From Pseudosulfitobacter koreensis (GTDB lineage Bacteria > Pseudomonadota > Alphaproteobacteria > Rhodobacterales > Rhodobacteraceae): 64,000 nt of DNA. Of the stretch, positions 16,768 to 25,632 are shown piece after piece; position 1 is the stretch's first letter, and every line of letters begins with the position of its first letter. A program made the position numbers and the translations under genes. The notes below the pieces were generated by a model. That model worked only from the letters and a program-made list of their open reading frames with translations. It made no database searches and was not told where the DNA came from. The stretch covers positions 1-64,000 of the forward strand of contig NZ_JANKJG010000011.1 in assembly GCF_024733015.1 (NCBI RefSeq). Direction: 5' to 3'.

Positions 16768-18426
16768 ATGGACAACAACCCCTATAACACCGATCTGGAC
16801 CGGAACCCGGCCAACCACCAGCCGCTGACGCCGCTGACGTTTCTGGAACGTGCGGCTTCGGTGTTTCCCGATCACACGGCGATGGTGCACGGGCCCTTGC
16901 GGCGCAGCTATGCGGAGTTTTACGCGCGGTCGCGGCAGTTGGCGTCGGCGCTGGCGCAGCAGGGGATCGGGCGGGGTGACACGGTTTCGGCGCTGCTGGC
17001 GAACACGCCCGCGATGCTGGAGTGTCATTACGGCGTGCCGATGTGCGGCGGTGTCCTGCATTCGGTGAACACGCGGCTGGATGCGGCGGTGATCGCGTTT
17101 CAGCTGGATCATGCGCGTTCGAAGATCGTGATCGTCGACAGCGAGTTCATGCCGCTGATGCAAGAGGCGCTGGCGCTGGCGCAGGTCTCGCCGCTGGTGA
17201 TCCAGTATGATGATGCGGAGTATCAGGGGGCGCGGGCCGCGAGTGATGCGCAGGATTACGACGCGTTCGTGGCGACGGGCGATGCGGATTTTGGCTGGCT
17301 GATGCCCGAGGATGAGTGGGACGCGATTTCGATCAATTACACGTCCGGTACGACGGGCGATCCCAAGGGCGTGGTCTCGCACCATCGGGGGGCGTATCTT
17401 TTGGCGCAGGGCAACGCGCTGACCACGTCGATGGCGAAACATGCGGTCTATCTGTGGACCCTGCCGATGTTTCACTGCAACGGCTGGTGCTTTCCCTGGA
17501 CGCTGTCGGCGATCATCGGCACGCATGTTTGTCTGCGTCAGGTGCGGGCCGCACCGATCTGGGATGCGCTTGCCGACGAGGGGGTGACGCATCTGTGCGG
17601 CGCGCCGATCGTGATGTCGCTGATGATTTCCGCCCCTGCGGATGAGAAGCGGACGCTGGAGCGCACCGTGCAGTTCTTTACCGCCGCAGCACCGCCGCCC
17701 GAAAAGCTGCTGGCCGACATGCGGACCGCCGGGTTCGACGTGACGCATCTCTACGGGCTGACCGAGACCTATGGCCCGTCGGTGGTCAACGATTGGCATC
17801 AGGGCTGGTCGGATCTGCCCGCCGCCGAGCAGGCCGCGCTGAAATCGCGGCAGGGCGTGCGGTATCTGCCGCTGGAGGGGCTGGACGTGATGGACCCAGA
17901 AACCATGCAGCCGGTGCCGCGCGACGGCAAGACGATGGGCGAGGTGATGTTTCGCGGCAATGTCGTGATGAAGGGGTATTTCCGCAATCCCAAGGCCACC
18001 GAGGAGGCGTTCGCGGGCGGCTGGTTTCATTCGGGCGATCTGGGCGTGCGGTATCCCGACGGGTACATCCAGCTTAAGGACCGCTCGAAGGACGTGATCA
18101 TCTCGGGCGGCGAGAACATTTCGTCGATCGAGGTGGAGGAGGCGCTTTACCGTCATCCGGCGGTCGGGATCGTTGCCGTGGTGGCGATGCCCCACGAGAA
18201 ATGGGGCGAGACGCCCTGTGCGTTCGTCGAGTTGGTTGCGGGTCAGGATGTGGATGCAGACGCCCTGCGCGCCTGGTGCAAGGAGCGGCTGGCGCCCTAC
18301 AAGGTGCCGGGGAAGATCGTCTTTGCCGCGATCCCGCGCACCTCGACTGGGAAAATCCAGAAGTTCGTGCTGCGCGATCAGGCGCGCGAGATTGCTGCGG
18401 GTGTGGGCGCGCTGACCTCTGCCTGA
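16768..18426 (+). CDS. AMP-forming acyl-CoA synthetase (DmdB/fatty acid ligase-like)
   Basis: 552 residues from ATG 16768 (MDNNPYNTDLDRNPANH); ATG 16756 overlapping the crotonase stop is the alternative. ANL-family motifs are complete: YTSGTTGDPKGV phosphate loop, YGLTETYGP, the GWFHSGDLGVRYPDGYI hinge region and the C-terminal lysine in TSTGKIQKFVLR. It activates a carboxylic acid to its CoA thioester through an acyl-adenylate. Roseobacter 3-methylmercaptopropionate-CoA ligases (DmdB) and medium-chain ligases look like this, and the DmdA-like gene upstream makes methylmercaptopropionate a candidate substrate. Substrate assignment remains inference. Confidence 0.92.
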   Translation: MDNNPYNTDLDRNPANHQPLTPLTFLERAASVFPDHTAMVHGPLRRSYAEFYARSRQLASALAQQGIGRGDTVSALLANTPAMLECHYGVPMCGGVLHSVNTRLDAAVIAFQLDHARSKIVIVDSEFMPLMQEALALAQVSPLVIQYDDAEYQGARAASDAQDYDAFVATGDADFGWLMPEDEWDAISINYTSGTTGDPKGVVSHHRGAYLLAQGNALTTSMAKHAVYLWTLPMFHCNGWCFPWTLSAIIGTHVCLRQVRAAPIWDALADEGVTHLCGAPIVMSLMISAPADEKRTLERTVQFFTAAAPPPEKLLADMRTAGFDVTHLYGLTETYGPSVVNDWHQGWSDLPAAEQAALKSRQGVRYLPLEGLDVMDPETMQPVPRDGKTMGEVMFRGNVVMKGYFRNPKATEEAFAGGWFHSGDLGVRYPDGYIQLKDRSKDVIISGGENISSIEVEEALYRHPAVGIVAVVAMPHEKWGETPCAFVELVAGQDVDADALRAWCKERLAPYKVPGKIVFAAIPRTSTGKIQKFVLRDQAREIAAGVGALTSA

Positions 18427-18432
18427 GGGGTT

Positions 18433-19152
18433 CTAGGCTTCGTCAGCCTGGTCTGGTTCGATCTGTCGGCGGTGCCCCAGTTCGCGTGCGATCAGCCAGA
18501 CGCCAAGGGCCCATGCGGCCCCCAGCATCCAGCCCGCCAGCACGTCGGAGGGCCAGTGCACGCCGAGAAAGACCCGGCTGCTGCCGACCAGCACCGTCAG
18601 GACCGTGGCGACAACGATATAGAACACCCGCATGCGCGGCAGGGGTTCGGAGCGGGCCAGCATCACCGCGAGCGTGAGGTACGTAACGGCGGCCATCATC
18701 GAATGGCCCGAGGGGAAAGAGGCGGTCGCCACGTCGACGCCGTGGGGGACCAGATCGGGGCGCGGACGGGAAAAGCCGGTTTTCATGATATAGGACAGCA
18801 CCAGCCCGCCGGTGATCGCGATGCCGACGAACACCGCCGTCGCGCGCTGCCCGCGCAGGACCAGAAACCCCAGCACCACCAGCGAGACCAGCGTGAGCAC
18901 CGAGACGCCACCGAGCGCGGTCAGGTCGCGCATCGCGATTTCCAGCTGGTGCCCGCCGATGGGATTGGAGGGGTCCGAGGGGGTGCGCAGGGCCAGCAGG
19001 ACCGCCTCGTCGAAGGCGTGCAGATCGCCCTCGAGCATTTCGGAGGCGATTGCCACGAAGGCCCAGAGCGCTGCGGCGATGACCATGATGACGGCCAGCG
19101 TGACGGTCTCTAACCTGCGGAAGATGTCGGTCAGGGCGGCTGGCAGTCTCAT
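18433..19152 (-). CDS. PAP2-family membrane phosphatase
   Basis: 239 residues from ATG 19150-19152. Five to six transmembrane helices carry the three PAP2 motifs: K-TGFSRPRP (motif 1), PSGHSMMA (motif 2) and SRVFLGVHWPSDVLAG (motif 3, with the catalytic His). Enzymes of this family dephosphorylate phosphatidic acid, phosphatidylglycerol phosphate or undecaprenyl pyrophosphate at the membrane; which one cannot be told. It is convergent with the acyl-CoA ligase, seven bases apart, and separate from tamB. Confidence 0.92.
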   Translation of the reverse strand: MRLPAALTDIFRRLETVTLAVIMVIAAALWAFVAIASEMLEGDLHAFDEAVLLALRTPSDPSNPIGGHQLEIAMRDLTALGGVSVLTLVSLVVLGFLVLRGQRATAVFVGIAITGGLVLSYIMKTGFSRPRPDLVPHGVDVATASFPSGHSMMAAVTYLTLAVMLARSEPLPRMRVFYIVVATVLTVLVGSSRVFLGVHWPSDVLAGWMLGAAWALGVWLIARELGHRRQIEPDQADEA

Positions 19153-19266
19153 GGTGTCTCCTGTTTGCGGATGGTCCCCCAAACGTGGACCGACAGCACG
19201 GCTTGGCAAGGCGGAAGACCGCCTTGCGTGGGAAATTTCCCATGTTTCAGGACAGGTTGCGGCGGG

Positions 19267-22200
19267 TCAGTAGTCTTTCTCGAAGAAGATCCCGAGGCCG
19301 GTTTCGCCGTCGGACGCGACGCTGCCACGGGCGGTCAGCGAGGGCGAAATGGTCAGGTTCAGGTTCACGTCCGCCTCTCCGTCGGCACCGACGGTGACGT
19401 CCGTATAGATGTTGTCGGTCACGTATTTGCCGATGCGTGCGCCGGCCTGTCCGTCTTCGTCGGTGACGATGTCCAGATCATCGAGGCCGAAACGCTCGCG
19501 GATGCTGTTGACCAATCCGCCGCCGCCGCCCCCGGTCAGCGTGCGCACGGCTGCGGCCAACTGGACCGCCTGCAAGGGCGAGATTTCCGTGAGGCCACGC
19601 CCGAAGAGAAGCTGTGCGAGGATTTCATCGTCGGGCTTATCGGGGGTCGAGGAGAAGGTGATTTCAGGCTCGGAGGCGGGACCCTCGACGGTGATGGTGA
19701 TGGTGGTGTCGCCGCTGCTGGTGATGGCGACGAAGCGGATATAGGGATCGAAGCCGCCCTGCAGTTGCACCGAGCCCTCGTCGAGGGTGAGGCGTTTGGT
19801 CAGGATGTCGAAACGGCCGCGGATCAGGTCGAAGCGGCCGATGGGCACCACGTTGGCCGTGGTCCCGGTCAGGCGCAGGCTGCCGCCCAGTTCGGCATCG
19901 AGGCCGCGACCGCGCACGAAGATGCGCGAGGGGGCATTGATGGTAATGTCGATGGGGAAGGCCACGCCGCCGCTACCGCCGCTGTCCGAGGATGTCGCCT
20001 GATCCTCGATCAGTCCGGCGCGGGCACGGGTGGCGCGCACGTCGGCAGGCTCTGCGATGTGGGTCAGCTCGTCCAGCACCGGTATGGTGTCGGCCCCGCC
20101 CTCGGGCACCCGGATCTCGGTTGTGCCGAGCGTCAGGTTCGCCTGGATCGACGCGCCGCCCGTGAGCGGGCCGGTGATCGCGCCCTGCCCGCTGACGACG
20201 GTTTCATAGAGGTCGGGATCAATAAGGCGGACGTCCGACAGGGTGATGTCGAGATCGGCGCGGTTGGGTGCATCGAGCGAGACCGGGCCCGACACACGGA
20301 TGGTGCCGCCCGACGACACCGCGAGCGTGCTGTCGAGGTTGGCGCGCCCGTTCGAGAGGCTGATCGTGGCGTTGATCGGGTTCAGGGTGATCCCCTGCCC
20401 CGGCAGGATCAGGCGCGCGCCGTCGGTGGTGACGCGGCCCGAGACGGAGGACAGCGCCAGCGGGCCGTTCAGCGACAGGTTGAACTGCGCCTGACCTGCG
20501 GCGATGTTGGGCGAAATGAAGGTGTTGGCAAGCGCGATGGGCGCGGAGCCTGTCACGTCGATGTTGGCGCGGCTGGCGTCGGTGGCAACCTGGCCGGTGA
20601 TGTCGGCAGAGGTGCCTGCGGGGCCGGTGGCGTCGATGTCGACGCGCCAGTTGTCGCCTGCCTGCGTGGCGGTGCCGCGTGCCGTTGCGGGGCCGTTGAT
20701 GCCTTCGGCAAAGAGGCCGATGTCGGCAAGGCGGGCGTCGAATTGCAGGCTGGCGGCGCCGCTTGCGGTGGAACCGGTGACGTCAGCTTGCAACTGCGAG
20801 GTGTCGAGGTCGAGCTTGTCCACGATCAGCGGCTGATCCGCGTCCTTGTGCACTTCCAGATCCAGCGAGCTGGCACCGCGCAGCAACTGATCGACCTGCG
20901 GGATGCCCAGGGCGAGGTTCTGGCCCGAGATGTCGGCGGCGACGTCGAAGGTGGCGTCGCGGGGGTCGTACCAGCCTTCGGCGGTCAGGTTGACGGCACC
21001 CGAGAGCGCGCGGTCGGCCAGCGCGGAATAGGGCGAGAGCGATTGCACGGAGCCCTGCACGTTCGCGGTGATCCGCGCGGGGCTGCCGTCGACCAGCGGG
21101 ACGGTGCTGTCGATGCGCACGTCGGCGGCACCGGGTCCGGTGGCGCGCATGTCCACGGCCCAGTCGGTGCCGGTCTGGCGCAGGGTGCCGTTCAGGGTTG
21201 CGTTGCCCTGCAGGGTCGGGGCCAGCACCGAGGTATCGGGGATGCGCACGTCGACGCGCAGGGCGCTGTCGTCGGTGTTTACGGAGCCGTTGACCGATGC
21301 GGTGATCTGGTCGGTCTCAAGCGCGAAGGTTTCGATCTGGATGCCGACGTCGGTGCGCGCGGCGGCAAGGTCGAGCGTGCTGGAGCCGCGCAGCAGTGCG
21401 TCAAGCTCGGGGATGCCTGCGCCGAGGTTCTGGCCGTCGATGTCTGTGGTGACGTCAAAGGTGCCGTCGCGCAGGTCGTAGGAGCCTTGCGCGGACACGG
21501 TGGCGGAGCCCGACAGGGGCCGGTCGGCGAGCGTTGAATAGGGTTCGAGCGATTGCACGGTGCCCTGGACGGTGCCGCTGATCCGGGCGACCGTCTCGTC
21601 GATCTGGGCGATGACGCCGTCGACGTTCACGTCTGCTTGGCCCGGTCCGGTGGCGCGCATGTCGACCGCGAAGTCGGTGCCGTTCTGGGTGACCGTGCCA
21701 TTCAGGGTTGTCGCCCCTTCGAGCCCCGGTGCGATGCGGGCGGTGTCGCTGATTTCGGCTGCGATCTGCAGGGTGGTGTTTTCGGAGGCGAGTGTGCCGC
21801 TGATCGTGGCGTCGACATAGTCGGTGACGATCTCGAAGTTTTCGATCCGGGTGCCGGTCTCGTCGCGTTCCGCGGCGAGGGTCAGGCGGCTTTGGCCTTC
21901 GATCAGGCTGTCGGCCTCGGGGATGCCGACCGCGAGATTGTCGGTGACGCCCTCGACGGTGACGTCGAACGCGCCGCTGACGGGCGCGAAGGTGAAGGTG
22001 GTGTCGACATCGACCGCGCCGCGCAGGTCTTCCTGGCCTGCGAGGTCGGCAAAGCGGGTGAGGTCGGAGGCGGTCAGGCCAAGATCACCGGAGATGACGA
22101 GGTTGAGGTCATCGGTCAGCCCCGCAAGCTGTGCCTGTCCGGTGAGGGCGTAATCGGTGCCGTTCACGTCGATGTCGCGCAGTTGCAGCGGGTTGCCCAC

Positions 22201-23595
22201 GGTCCAGTCAAAGCCGAGCCCACCGGCGACGCGCGGCCCCACGGCACCCGCAAGGGCGGTGTCGGTCAGTTCGATCCCTGTGGCCGTATAGGTGACGTCG
22301 CCCTGGACGCCGCCGACCTGCGAGCCCTCGCCCTGGGACAGCGTGCCGCTGCCGTTCAGGGTAAGCTGCCCGAGTTTCAGGGTGGGCTGGTCAAGCCCCT
22401 CGACCGCGATGATCGCGTCCCAGCCTTCGCCCAGCGCACGATCAAAGCTGACGTTGAGGGTGGCGCTGTCGATCTGGGTCTGTTCGCCGGGCAAGGGCAG
22501 CAGGACCGGTGTGCCCTCGTCGTCGGCGATGCGCCCGTTGAGTGAGATGACCGAGGGCCAGCCGTCGGCATCGACCGCGACGTTGCCGGTGAGGGTCAGC
22601 GAGCGGGTGTCGAGGTCGAGCGTGTCGAGCACCAGACGGCCATCGGCGAAAAGCGTGCCGGAGGTTTCGAGGGCGATGTTTTCACCGAAGAAGGCGCCGT
22701 AGCGCGGCGCGAAGACGGGCGCGATGTCACCGCCGAGTTCGACGGTAAAGCTGCGGTCGACGGCGGGGGCGGGTGTACCGTCGGCGTCGGTTTGGGGGGT
22801 CGCGTCGGAGGGCGTGCCACGCAGGGTGACCGCCCCTTCGAGGCGGGGCGTGTCGTCGGTGGCGAGCGTGATGTCGGCGGCGAAATCATCCAGTGGGCCG
22901 GACCCTTCGACCGTGAGGTCGATGGAGGGGTTGTCGGGCAGAACCATCAGGGTGGAGAGGATGCCGCCCTCGTCCTCGGAGACGTTCAGCAGCAGGTCGA
23001 GCACGTTGGTTTCGTTGGAATAGCTGGCCGCGAGGGTCACGTTGCCTTCGGTGTCGTCGATGCGGTTGATCTCGACCCGTGCGGTGCCTTCGCCATCGGC
23101 CAGTTGCGCGGAGCCGTTGAGCGAGATGACCGCAGCTTCGCCGAAGACCGGCTCGCCGATGTCGATGCGGTCGGCGCGGATGCTGTCGATGTTCACCGAC
23201 ACGGGCAGTTCGGGGATCGAGAAGGCGCCCGAAGCCTCGGGTTCGGGGACGTCGATCGTGTCGGGCGTGATCGGCTTGCGCGGCATGATCACCTCGGCCA
23301 CGGTCAGTTCGCTGACCTGAAGACGCCCCGTCAGCAGGGCTGTGCGGCTCCAGTCGAGCGACAGGTCGCGCAGGGTCAGCCAGATGCCCTCCTCGTCGGC
23401 GATGGTCAGTTCTTCGATGGTGGCGCGGGAACTCAGCGCACCCTCGAACCCGGTGATGCGCACATCGCGGCCGGCACCTGAAAGGCTGTCCTCGAGAAAG
23501 GACTGGAGAAAGCCGCGGTCATCCGATTGAGCGGCGACGCTGCCCGGCAGCCAGAGCATGGCGAGGGCGGTCAGAACGATAAAAAACTGTCTCAA
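19267..23595 (-). CDS. tamB: translocation and assembly module subunit TamB
   Basis: 1442 residues, typical for TamB/DUF490 proteins, which are anchored in the inner membrane and span the periplasm as a long beta-taco, working with TamA in outer-membrane protein insertion or phospholipid transport. An N-terminal signal anchor (MRQFFIVLTALAMLWLPGSV) is followed by about 1100 residues of beta-repeat and the conserved DUF490 C-terminus (IDITINAPSRIFVRGRGLD, FDLIRGRFDILTKRL, ending in GIFFEKDY). Three copies of a unit of about 170 residues lie in the middle (RATGPG, VQSL, YS-LADR, LRG-S-LDL). Its ATG overlaps the tamA stop by four bases. Confidence 0.96.
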   Translation of the reverse strand: MRQFFIVLTALAMLWLPGSVAAQSDDRGFLQSFLEDSLSGAGRDVRITGFEGALSSRATIEELTIADEEGIWLTLRDLSLDWSRTALLTGRLQVSELTVAEVIMPRKPITPDTIDVPEPEASGAFSIPELPVSVNIDSIRADRIDIGEPVFGEAAVISLNGSAQLADGEGTARVEINRIDDTEGNVTLAASYSNETNVLDLLLNVSEDEGGILSTLMVLPDNPSIDLTVEGSGPLDDFAADITLATDDTPRLEGAVTLRGTPSDATPQTDADGTPAPAVDRSFTVELGGDIAPVFAPRYGAFFGENIALETSGTLFADGRLVLDTLDLDTRSLTLTGNVAVDADGWPSVISLNGRIADDEGTPVLLPLPGEQTQIDSATLNVSFDRALGEGWDAIIAVEGLDQPTLKLGQLTLNGSGTLSQGEGSQVGGVQGDVTYTATGIELTDTALAGAVGPRVAGGLGFDWTVGNPLQLRDIDVNGTDYALTGQAQLAGLTDDLNLVISGDLGLTASDLTRFADLAGQEDLRGAVDVDTTFTFAPVSGAFDVTVEGVTDNLAVGIPEADSLIEGQSRLTLAAERDETGTRIENFEIVTDYVDATISGTLASENTTLQIAAEISDTARIAPGLEGATTLNGTVTQNGTDFAVDMRATGPGQADVNVDGVIAQIDETVARISGTVQGTVQSLEPYSTLADRPLSGSATVSAQGSYDLRDGTFDVTTDIDGQNLGAGIPELDALLRGSSTLDLAAARTDVGIQIETFALETDQITASVNGSVNTDDSALRVDVRIPDTSVLAPTLQGNATLNGTLRQTGTDWAVDMRATGPGAADVRIDSTVPLVDGSPARITANVQGSVQSLSPYSALADRALSGAVNLTAEGWYDPRDATFDVAADISGQNLALGIPQVDQLLRGASSLDLEVHKDADQPLIVDKLDLDTSQLQADVTGSTASGAASLQFDARLADIGLFAEGINGPATARGTATQAGDNWRVDIDATGPAGTSADITGQVATDASRANIDVTGSAPIALANTFISPNIAAGQAQFNLSLNGPLALSSVSGRVTTDGARLILPGQGITLNPINATISLSNGRANLDSTLAVSSGGTIRVSGPVSLDAPNRADLDITLSDVRLIDPDLYETVVSGQGAITGPLTGGASIQANLTLGTTEIRVPEGGADTIPVLDELTHIAEPADVRATRARAGLIEDQATSSDSGGSGGVAFPIDITINAPSRIFVRGRGLDAELGGSLRLTGTTANVVPIGRFDLIRGRFDILTKRLTLDEGSVQLQGGFDPYIRFVAITSSGDTTITITVEGPASEPEITFSSTPDKPDDEILAQLLFGRGLTEISPLQAVQLAAAVRTLTGGGGGGLVNSIRERFGLDDLDIVTDEDGQAGARIGKYVTDNIYTDVTVGADGEADVNLNLTISPSLTARGSVASDGETGLGIFFEKDY

Positions 23596-25400
23596 AACGC
23601 TTGTCCTATCCCAACGTAAACCTGCACGCCGTCGCCGGTGTCGCCCGCCACGGGGGCCGCGACGTCGAGGCGGATCGGACCGATGCCGGTGTTGTAGCGC
23701 AGGCCGAGACCTGCGCCCGCGTGCCAGTCGCCCTCATCCGCAAAGAGGCCGTCGGCAGAGATAAAGCCCGCATCGACGAAGCCGACGATGCCGATGGTGT
23801 CGGTGACCGAGGCGCGCACTTCGCCCGAGAGACCGATGAAGGATTTGCCGCCCGTGAGGGTGCCGCCGCCCTGGTCGATGCCGAGCGACTGGTAGGGTTG
23901 TCCGCGCACGGTGCCGCCGCCACCCGAGTAGAACAGGAAGTCGGGCGGCAGATCGTCAAGGTCGGCGCCGACGGTCGAGCCGAGTTGCAGGCGGCCCGCG
24001 AGGATGAAGTCGTTGTCTTCGTCAAGGGCGCGGAAGACCCGGCCATCGGCGAAGAAGCGGACCCCCACATCGGAGTCGTCGAGACGCACGAAGGGCATGC
24101 CCTCGGCCTTGAGGTAATAGCCCTCGGTTGGGTTCAGCACGTCGTCGCGGTAGTCCCATGTGGCCGACAGCGGCGCGTTGAGGAAGAAGAATTCGCGCGT
24201 GCCGTAGAAATCGTCGGTGGTTTTCACGTAGCGCAGTTCGAGCGCCACCTCGGCCTGGAAATTGTCGGAGAAGATGCGCGAGCCGCCTGCCCCGATGCGG
24301 GCCTGTTGCAGGTCGTAGTTCTCTTCGGTCTCGTCGAGGATCGAGCCGTAGACGAAGCCGTCGGAATCGGTGCCGAAGAAGGCGGGACTGTTGAGGCGCG
24401 CGGCGAGGTTGTAGTCGGTGCCGCCGGTCTGGCCGCCGATGCCCGACACCTCGCCGTCGATGCGCAGGCGTTCCGCGCCGCCGAAGAGATTGCGGTGCAG
24501 CCAGTAGCTGGAGAGGGTCAGCCCCTCGAACGAGGAGATTTCCGCGCCGAAGCCGAAGCGGCGGGGTTCCTCGTCGACCAGTGCCAATGCCACGTCGAGC
24601 GTGTTGCCGTCGCGCAGGGTTTCGGCCTCGGTCAGGGAGACGGAGGAGAATGCGCCGGTGCGGCGCAGGCGCGTGGCCACGGTTTCGAGCTGTTCGGGGG
24701 AATAGACTTCGCCTTCGGGGAAGCCTGCGATGCGGGCGATGCGTTTGGCGCGCACGGCGCTTTCGTTGGTGCGCACCAGCCTGCCGAATTGCACGCGCGG
24801 ACCGGGGGCGAGGCCCAGACGCACGGCAAGGGTGTTTTCGCGGTGGTTGGCGGTGACGCTTTGCTGGGCCAGTTCGACCTTGGCGTAGCCGGCGTTGCGC
24901 CAGCCCGACACGCCGCTGTCAACGGTTTCCTGCAACACGGTGCTGCGGGCGGGTGCGCCGACGCGGAAATCGTCGGGGGGCGTGTCGCCGGGTGCGAGGG
25001 GCGCAATTTCGGCAACGCCGAGGGTAAAGCGGGGGCCGGGTTCGATGCTGACCACGGCCTGTCCGATCTGTTCGGGCACGTTGAACGTGGGGATCGACGC
25101 GGCCTCGCGGCCATCGAGGGTGATGTTCACCACGCCGCTGTAATAGCCCATCGCATAGAGCGTGCGGACCAGCCGGGCATAGTCGGCGCTGGCGGCGGCC
25201 AGAGCCTCGCGCGTGGTGATGTCCTCGTTTGCGGCGGCTTCGACCACGAGGGACGCGTCCATCAGGGTTTCGCGCAGGTCGTCGTCGCCCGAGGCCACGT
25301 TGAAACCGGCGAGTTCTAGCGCCGTTGCAGGCAGCGCCGCGCCGAGGGAAACCAAGACAGCGCCCGCTGCCAGTGTCGTTCTGAATGTGTGTCGCGTCAC
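23592..25400 (-). CDS. tamA: translocation and assembly module subunit TamA (Omp85 family)
   Basis: 602 residues if started at GTG 25398-25400, which gives the signal peptide VTRHTFRTTLAAGAVLVSLG. The open frame runs 16 codons further but without a suitable N-terminus. Three POTRA-like domains (about 25-260) precede the C-terminal 16-strand Omp85 barrel (RLRIDGEVSGIGGQTGG, then GGGGTVRGQPYQSLGI, which carries the Omp85 VRGxxxxSxG-type motif, and a terminal aromatic F). It is in the outer membrane and partners TamB, encoded immediately downstream with overlapping codons. Confidence 0.95.
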   Translation of the reverse strand: MTRHTFRTTLAAGAVLVSLGAALPATALELAGFNVASGDDDLRETLMDASLVVEAAANEDITTREALAAASADYARLVRTLYAMGYYSGVVNITLDGREAASIPTFNVPEQIGQAVVSIEPGPRFTLGVAEIAPLAPGDTPPDDFRVGAPARSTVLQETVDSGVSGWRNAGYAKVELAQQSVTANHRENTLAVRLGLAPGPRVQFGRLVRTNESAVRAKRIARIAGFPEGEVYSPEQLETVATRLRRTGAFSSVSLTEAETLRDGNTLDVALALVDEEPRRFGFGAEISSFEGLTLSSYWLHRNLFGGAERLRIDGEVSGIGGQTGGTDYNLAARLNSPAFFGTDSDGFVYGSILDETEENYDLQQARIGAGGSRIFSDNFQAEVALELRYVKTTDDFYGTREFFFLNAPLSATWDYRDDVLNPTEGYYLKAEGMPFVRLDDSDVGVRFFADGRVFRALDEDNDFILAGRLQLGSTVGADLDDLPPDFLFYSGGGGTVRGQPYQSLGIDQGGGTLTGGKSFIGLSGEVRASVTDTIGIVGFVDAGFISADGLFADEGDWHAGAGLGLRYNTGIGPIRLDVAAPVAGDTGDGVQVYVGIGQAF

Positions 25401-25632
25401 GTGTACAAATACCACAAATTGCAGGCTATCGGGCAAGATCATAACCAACAGCCAAGCGGGTCACCATCCGGTTTTCAAGTTCTTTCCGCAGTTGATCAAT
25501 CAACTTCAGGGTGCACACCAACGTGATGCAATCCTTCGAAACTCTAACCTAGTCCGGCCCCGGATCGAGGCAACGAAACTGTGAGCGGCACGATTTCGCC
25601 GACGCCGGATGGGGCGGTCAGATCTGGCCGCA

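Noticed and set aside
19165-21537. 790-codon open frame opposite tamB
   Set aside because: Antisense shadow of a high-GC gene; composition is extremely Gly/Asp/Val-rich and no ribosome binding site precedes it.
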